Source of the DNA: Musa acuminata AAA Group
Taxonomy: Eukaryota > Streptophyta > Magnoliopsida > Zingiberales > Musaceae
Direction of reading: 5' to 3'
Assembly (NCBI RefSeq): GCF_036884655.1
Contig: NC_088342.1
Span: 13,977,001-14,041,000, forward strand
DNA length: 64,000 nucleotides
Position numbers and translations under genes: made by a program. The notes under the pieces were generated by a model. It was not told the origin of the DNA. It did not search any database and worked only from the letters and a program-made list of their open reading frames with translations. Below are positions 57,594 through 64,000 of the stretch, in pieces; the first letter of the stretch is position 1, and every line of letters starts with the position of its first letter.

Positions 57594-59263
57594 GAAGAAG
57601 TTCGAGGGTAACTTCCCGCAGAACCTCAGTTGAGAAAATCTTCTATACAACGTCAACCTTCCAGAAGGTACTCTACAGATGAGTATGTGATGCTTACTGA
57701 TGCAGGTAAACCAGAGAATTACCAGGAAGTAGTTAAAAGTGAGCAGAAAGAGAAGTGGTTAGTTGCTATGTAGGAAGAGATGAATGCTCTTCAGAAGAAC
57801 CACACTTATGATTTGGTGCTACTACCAAATGGAATGAAGGCCTTGAAGAACAAGTGGGTTTTCAGGTTGAAGACTCATGAATATTGTTCTCAACCAAATT
57901 ACAAAGCTAGATTGGTTGTGAAAGGCTTTGGTCAAAAGAAAGGTATTGACTTTAAAGAGATTTTTTCTCCTATTGTTAAAATGTCTTATATTCATGTTGC
58001 TCTTGGTATTGCTGCTAGCCAGGACTTGGAGGTTGAGCAGTTAGATGTGAAGACAACTTTCCTTTATGGGGATTTGGAGGAGGAAATTTATATTGAGCAA
58101 CCACAAGGCTTCAAAGTCAAAGGTAAAGAGAACTTTGTCTGCAAATTGAAGAATAGCTTGTATGGGCTAAAGCAAGCTCCAAGACAGTGGTATAGAAAGT
58201 TTGATTCATTTATGACAGAAAATGGATATAAAAGAACGACTTCAGATCATTATGTATACATCAAATGGTTTGGTGAGGATTTTTTTATTCTCTTACTTTA
58301 TGTTGATGACATGCTTATTCTTGGGAAAGATATGTCTAAAATTGATAGATTGAAGAAGGAGCTAAGTGACTCTTTTGCAATAAAGGACATGGGGCCAACA
58401 AAGCAAATACTGGGTATGCAGATTTCCTGTGATAGGAAAAATAAGAAGATTTGGTTGTCACAGGAGAAATACATCGAGAAGGTATTGAAAAGATTCAGTA
58501 TGAGCAATGCAAAACCAGTTGGTTCTCCTCTTGCAGGTCAATTCAAGTTGTGCTTAGAACAGAGTCCGTCAAGTGATGAGGAGAAGGAAAAAATGCAAAA
58601 GGTTTCTTATGCTTCAAAAGTTAGAAGTTTAATGTATGCAATGGTATATATGAGACCAGACATCGCATATGCAGTTGGTGTTACTAGCAGATTTCTTACA
58701 AAACCAGGCAAAGAGCACTGGGCAGCAATGAAGTGGATTTTTAGATATCTCAAAGGGAGCTCTAAGGTTTGTTTAAGCTTTGGAGGTGGACCACATGTGT
58801 TGATAGGTTACACAAATGCAGATATGGCAAGAGATATAGATACGAGGATGTCTTCTTCAGGTTATGTACTTACTTTTCAGGGGGAGCTGTGCCATGGAAA
58901 TCTAGGTTACAAAGGTGTATTGCTCTCTCCACCACAGAAGAAGAATATATTGCTGCTACAGAGGTACGCAAAGAAATGTTATGGATGAAAGAATTTTTAC
59001 AAGAATTGGGGCTGAAACAGGAAAATTATGTGGTACATTGTGACAGCCAGAGTGCCATCCATTTGTGTAAGAACCCAATATTTCATTCAAAGTTAAAGCA
59101 TATAGATGTCAGATACCATTGGATTCGAAATGTATTTGAAGAGAAGCAGTTGCAGCTTCAGAAAATTCACACAGATGATAACAGAACAGACATGTTGACA
59201 AAAACTTTACCAAAAGAAATACAGGAGATATGCCGACAGCTGGTCGGCATGGCTTCACATTGA
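57594..59263 (+). pseudogene. copia-2 reverse transcriptase and RNase H, one frameshift
   Basis: After stops near 57590-57770 the frame is open 57780-58988: [64 protein letters not shown] frameshift near 58880 moves RNase H to another frame (58769-59263): SGGAVPWKS, STTEEEYIAA, VHCDSQSAIHL, HIDVRYHWIR, TDMLTKTL, ending SH and TGA at 59263. Catalytic blocks of the reverse transcriptase are intact. Confidence 0.88.
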
Positions 59264-59293
59264 GGAGTCATGGGACAACCTCCCTTATGGGCT

Positions 59294-59305
59294 GAAGGGG
59301 GAGGT
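59294..59305 (+). promoter_or_regulatory. copia-2 polypurine tract
   Basis: GAAGGGGGAGGT directly before the 3' LTR start TGTTAGGCTG at 59306. Confidence 0.8.
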
Positions 59306-59337
59306 TGTTAGGCTGACAGCCCATAGCCTGTTGGGAA

Positions 59338-61688
59338 TGTTAGGATCGAGAGCACTAAGAGGGGGGGGGGGGGGTGTGAATTAGTGCAGCGGATATCTTT
59401 CAGCGATTAAAAACGAAAGCTGCGTTCGTTCAAAAAAAGTGATTTCGATATAAAAGTCGATTCTAAGATAACTTAAGATTAAGCGCAGTTTACGTCTAAA
59501 CGCATTTTGCGTCTAAACGCAGTTTACGTCTAAACTCAGTTTACGTCTAAACTCAGTTTACGTCTAAATGCAGTTTGTGTCTTAAACGCAGTTTTACATC
59601 TAAACTCAGTTTACGTCTAAACGCAGTTTGCGTCTAAACGCAGTTTTACGTCTAAACGTAGTTTGCGTCTAAACGTAGTTTTATGTCTGAACGTAGTTTA
59701 TGTCTAAACACAGTTTTACGTCTAAACGTAGTTTACATCTAAACGCAGTTTTACGTCTAAACGCAGTTTGCGTCTAAACGCAATTTTACGTCTAAACGTA
59801 GTTTACATCTAAAAGCAGATTCTGAAATTTGAGAAGCGTTTTATGAATGCGCAGAAGGCAGTTTGCAGTTATAAATGGAATCAAAATGTAAATGTAAAGT
59901 GCAATGTAATGATCGTACGAAAAATGTCGATTTACGTCTAAACGTAGATTCGGAAAGATCTGAACTTAGAAACTTGTTTGTAAAAGCGCAGAGGGCAGTA
60001 GCTATGTAGGAGGTTTATAGTAATGATAAAGTGCTCAAAGTAAAAGCAAACCAGAGATTTAGAGTGGTTCGGTCAGTCTTGACCTACTCCACTTTTGGCT
60101 TCCTCCACCGATGTCAACTAGAGGCCTTCCTTCAATAGGCGAAGGCCAACTGCCCTTTTACAGTTTCACTCCTTTTGACGGGATCAGGAGACAACCCTTA
60201 CAGAACCTTTCTCTCCTCTCTTTACAACTCAAGACTTTGAAGAACAAAAGGAGGAGAACTTAAAGGCTTTACAACAATTTTGAGCTCTTAGAATCATAGA
60301 AAAGATCAGGATTTCGGTGTAGGTCTGTATACTTTCTATGCTGAATGGGTGGGGTATTTATAGGCCCCAACCCAGTTCAAATTTGGAGCTCAAAACGATC
60401 AAATCCCGGAATTCTGGGATCAGGCGGTTGCACCTCCTGATTGGAGAGGTTGCACTGCCTGGCAGAGCTCGGAGACTGAGCCCAGGCGGTTGCACCTCTC
60501 TGTCAGGGGTGGTTGCACTGCCTGAGTCTGACTCGGAGACTGAGCCCCAGGCGGTGCCACCTCTTGACTGAGGCGGTTGCACCTCTCCTGCTAGAGCTCG
60601 AAGACCGAGCTCAAGCGGTGCTACCTCTGTCAAGGGAGGTTGCACCGCCCAGTCTCGCTCGGAGACTGAGCCCAGGCGGTGCCACCTCCTGCTTGTGGCG
60701 GTTGCACCGCCCAGCTTCGCTGGGAGATCCTCTCCTGGGCGGTGCCACCTCTTTCACTATTTCAGCTCACTTGGTTTGGCTCCAAACTTGGTCCAAACCA
60801 GTCCGAACTTGGGCCTAATTGGCCCCTACTTGGGTTATAGGATTAACACCTAATACTAACCCTAATTAATGTGCTAACTATGAATTTAAAGACATTTTCT
60901 AAGCTATTACAAAGTCCTCAAGTCAAGACTTCTTCTGGCGAGCTTCCGACAAACTTCCGGCGGTCTTCCGATGAACTCTCGGAAACCATTCTGCGGACTC
61001 CCGGCAAGCTCCTAGACTTCACGATTTGATCTTAGCGAGTTCCAACGAGCTTCTTCGGCAAGCTCCGATCATTCTCAGCGAGCTCCGCGAACTTCCAACG
61101 AACCTTCCGGCGAGCTTCCGAAAAACCCTTCGGCAAGCTCCCAACTCATTCTCGGCTAGTTCCGGTAGCATTCCTGACGAACCTTCGGACTTTCGTCGAA
61201 CTCTCGAACTCGCAACAAATCCTTCGCGCTTGACTCCAACACTTTGTTTCGCTTTATGTCTTCATCGTTATCATAGTTAATCCTACACAATTAAAACAAA
61301 ACTTCGATCGAGACAATTAATCCTTAGCAATTAACCAATTTGTCCGGCATGTCATTGGTCCCTCGACGCTTCGTCCGATTCTTCGGCGCATCGTCCTCTC
61401 TTGCAGCCTATTGCCCAATCGGCCAGTTGACTCCGCAACTCCGATATCCTTGGCACAATACCCGCTCTTCTTGGCCCGATGCCCGAGTCCATGGCCCGAA
61501 GCCTTCTGTCGATACGTCGACCGATCCACCGGCTCGACGTCCAATCTTCTGACATGTTCCTTCGGCACAACATGATTTTCCTACTTTAATTGTCTCATCC
61601 TGATCGAAGCATCCTGCGTCACTCAAAACGCAGATTAAATCATAAACATATATCAAGTAGTTTCATCATCAAAATACGAGATTCAACA
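59338..61688 (-). repeat. Sirevirus-like 3' LTR, minus orientation
   Basis: From TGTTAGGATCGAG (59338) to GATTCAACA (61688), 2351 bp, the longest LTR here. It has a G13 tract, a TCTAAACGCAGTTTACG-like array (59480-59830), TATA (60355-60362) and the GGCGGTTGCACC array (60420-60760). The polypurine tract at 61690 shows it is a 3' LTR. The left flank GGGAA (59333-59337) should reappear to the right of the window. Confidence 0.9.
60355..60362 (-). promoter_or_regulatory. TATA box of LTR 59338-61688
   Basis: TATAAATA in the family's GCCTATAAATACCCC context on the minus strand. Confidence 0.65.
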
Positions 61689-64000
61689 ATCTCCCCCTTT
61701 TTTATGATGACAACCACTTGATGACGGAGTTAAACTTAACTCCCGGAGTTTAAACAAACTCCCCGTATCAATATGCCATATTGATAGAACCTTGAATTCA
61801 AACTGAATTCAAGTCATTGCAATATTCATCATGAATACTTGCAACACGTCAACATGAACATATGCATAAACTTATGCATCACAGGTCATGTCATCAACAT
61901 ACTTTCATCAACATACTTCTCCCCCTTTGTCATCAACAAAAAGGAGAAGTATCACAATCAATTGTTTGGAATATTAGTTCAACTCATTGCATGAAAAACA
62001 TAATATCAAGTTTTATCATCATGCAGTTTTGAAGCCAGAAAATTTAGCAAGTGTTACATCATGCTTAGAACATTTGAGCTATCAAGTTTCAGATATGCAA
62101 GTTTTACAACATACAAGATAGCACTTTTGGTAGTGTTCAAGATAGCAAGTTCTACATCATGCAAGCTAGCAATATTGAGATGTTCAAGAAGGCAACTCTT
62201 GCTTCTTGAGATATGCAAATTTGTCAAGTTTTGCTAGATGCGCAAGTTAGCATGTTTTGCTTCTTGAGATAGGCAAGATAGCACTTTTGTTCTTTTTGTT
62301 TCTTAAGATGTTCAAGATAGCAATTTCTTTTCTTTTGAGACGTGAAAATTTTGCTTTCTTCTTGAATTGTGCATGCTAGTTATCTCCTCCTTAGTCATTG
62401 TCAAAAAGAAGGGAAGACCCTTTCTGTCAATTTCTAAATCATGACAAAGGTGAGTAATCATTTTTATTTCAAAATTCCATAATTGAGATAAACCTTGAAT
62501 TCAAATTAAGGCAATTTTAATCATGGTTCATATCATATGCAATACATTACGTAAAAAGCATAAGTATTGCATGCATCATTTTAGCAACAAATCGTAACAT
62601 TTCATCACATGGCAAGATATCATCAAGTAGAATTACGATGCAAGTTCTTGATATCTTAACATGATGAAAATTCAAATATGGCACTTATAGCATCAAATCA
62701 TATATTTCTCCTTCAAATATGGCACTCATAGTATCAATTCATATATTTCTCCACCTTTGTTGTTAACAAAAAGGAGAACGATATAAGCAAATTTTAAATA
62801 TAAGTGCGATGCCATAAGCAGGTTCATGTCATTTTTTCAACAAAAAGTGATAAGATACCAAATATTCAAATATTTCAAGGAAAACATGACATGGACATAG
62901 CTTTGAAAACTTCTTCCATTTTATTTGTTATTTTCTTTTTGCATGACGGAGGAAAGCTATTTCTGAGCTTACTCGAATGAAGTTAAAATCGATAAGATAT
63001 TAAAGCACGCTTCATTTTTACAAGTATCAAGATATGTATCAAATCCTTGTACGTAAAACCACTTTCATCCATATTCATCAAATCCATTTCTCAAAACAAA
63101 ATATTGTTCACATGATAAGTGTATAAGAGATGTATTTGCTGATTGATTCCATATGTCAAAAATTAATGATATGAATTAAACTTGATATGACATATGCTTG
63201 TTAAGTTCAGAAGAGAGTAAACTTGATATTTTAGGATCAAGAGAATCCGAAAATGAAATTTGACTCTTTCTTGCATTCGGACAAGGTTTTGCTATAGATT
63301 TTCAATTACAATCATGAAGGTAAAGCATGCTTGTTATCATGGAAGTTTTGTATTTAAGCACATAATTTTCCAACGTGTATTTGTGTAAATCATTATGCCA
63401 ATCAAGTGATTTGATCATTCAATCAAGAAAGTCCGAAAATTAATTTTAACAAGTTCAATCATTCGGACATATTTGTGTTATAGTTTTTCAAATACAATTA
63501 TGAAGATAAGACATGCTCATAATCATGATAGTACGATAGCAAGTTTACAATATATAAGCTATCAAAAATTTTCAACATTTTAAGACACGAAAGCTAGCAA
63601 TTTTCTCTTTGAGATATGCACATTAGCAACTCTTTCTCCCCCTATGTCATTGGGAAAGAGAAGGGAATTCCCTTCACATTAATTTCTCAAGCATGACAAG
63701 GGAAGGTTTCAATCTTATTTGTGCATCATTATATTTTCAAATTCGAACATGCACAATTTCAAAAACCTTATATTTCATTCATGCATGATACTGAATAAAT
63801 CAATCAATATTACGAGCATATCATACATGATACTTAAATTTTTAACTATTTATCAACATTTTAATCATGATACCAACCATTCATCATTTAGAGTATTCAT
63901 GACATTAAATCAACATACATCATTTTAGTAACAACTCATAGCTTTTTAAATCATGATTTACATCATATGCAATACATCACATCATAATTAAAAAGCACAA
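61689..64000 (-). other. 3' non-coding interior of a minus-strand Sirevirus-like element
   Basis: The LTR is followed by the reverse complement of a polypurine tract (ATCTCCCCCTTTTTTATG). Related CTCCCCCTTTGTCATCAAC-like words recur near 61919, 62386, 62750 and 63640. No protein domain is seen in 2.3 kb. Short AAGATAGCA/CAAGTTAGCA words recur between 62040 and 62350. The pol genes should lie to the right of the window. Confidence 0.7.

Larger units (their letters stand above)
54634..59337 (+). mobile_element. copia-2 Ty1/copia element, best copy
   Basis: Order: 5' LTR (54634-55238), primer binding site, gag, protease, integrase, reverse transcriptase, RNase H, polypurine tract (59294-59305) and the first 32 bp of the 3' LTR (59306-59337), which is cut by another LTR element at 59338. 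The domain order and the YVDDMLI and LWHRRLGYMSKKGL motifs indicate Ty1/copia, probably the Tork/Tnt1-like group (lineage tentative). Several stops and frameshifts are present. Confidence 0.9.

Noticed and set aside
61026..61656. Frames of 70-84 residues repeated at 26330-27087
   Set aside because: They are in the U3 part of the same LTR family, in conflicting frames on both strands.

Overview
This window is repeat-dominated nuclear DNA from a plant, most likely a monocot. The evidence is several lineages of Ty1/copia and Ty3/gypsy LTR retrotransposons with tRNA-iMet primer binding sites, introns with GT-AG borders, and a kinase gene whose N-terminal half is the MCA/ARPK-type domain known from rice kinases. 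Musaceae is a plausible guess from general familiarity with such repeats, but the sequence alone does not prove it. No bacterial gene, tRNA, rRNA or CRISPR array is seen.

Layout. 1-20162 is a nested retroelement complex. An Angela/BARE-like copia element ('copia-1', LTR about 1.5 kb) had inserted into a second copia element ('copia-2'). The nest was later broken by an inversion (junction near 1770/1771) and invaded by a short non-autonomous gag-PR element (3356-7000, TR-GAG-like) whose LTR ends carry repeated copies of its own primer binding site. A block starting inside that element (4302-12110) was then tandemly duplicated as 12111-20162; the joint lies in a 7-bp microhomology.

20163-30087 holds LTRs of a Sirevirus-like family in both orientations, two of them solo LTRs, plus a decayed antisense copia pol ('copia-4') and a scrap of a kinase gene. 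31035-33435 (minus strand) is the only recognisable host gene: six coding exons for an ARPK-domain protein kinase that lacks the DFG aspartate and the catalytic-loop asparagine. Exon-like pieces of an unidentified second gene lie at 34250-34560.

35830-53202 is again LTR DNA. Its centrepiece is a nearly complete 9.5-kb Sirevirus-like element (38036-47520) with a perfect 5-bp target duplication, inserted in the LTR of an older relative that is itself split by a solo LTR (50150-51433). 53215-54633 is a decayed Ty3/gypsy RNase H-integrase region into which a fairly complete copia-2 element (54634-59337) inserted. That copia-2 copy preserves the uninterrupted version of the copia-1 insertion site seen at the left edge. 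Its 3' LTR is cut by yet another Sirevirus-like element running leftwards from beyond the right edge (59338-64000).

Almost every pol gene here is broken, so the retroelements are relics or non-autonomous passengers. Interest lies in the layered insertion history, in LTR architecture (repeated primer binding sites, hyphenated palindromes, internal repeat arrays, multiple polypurine tracts) and in the likely pseudokinase.
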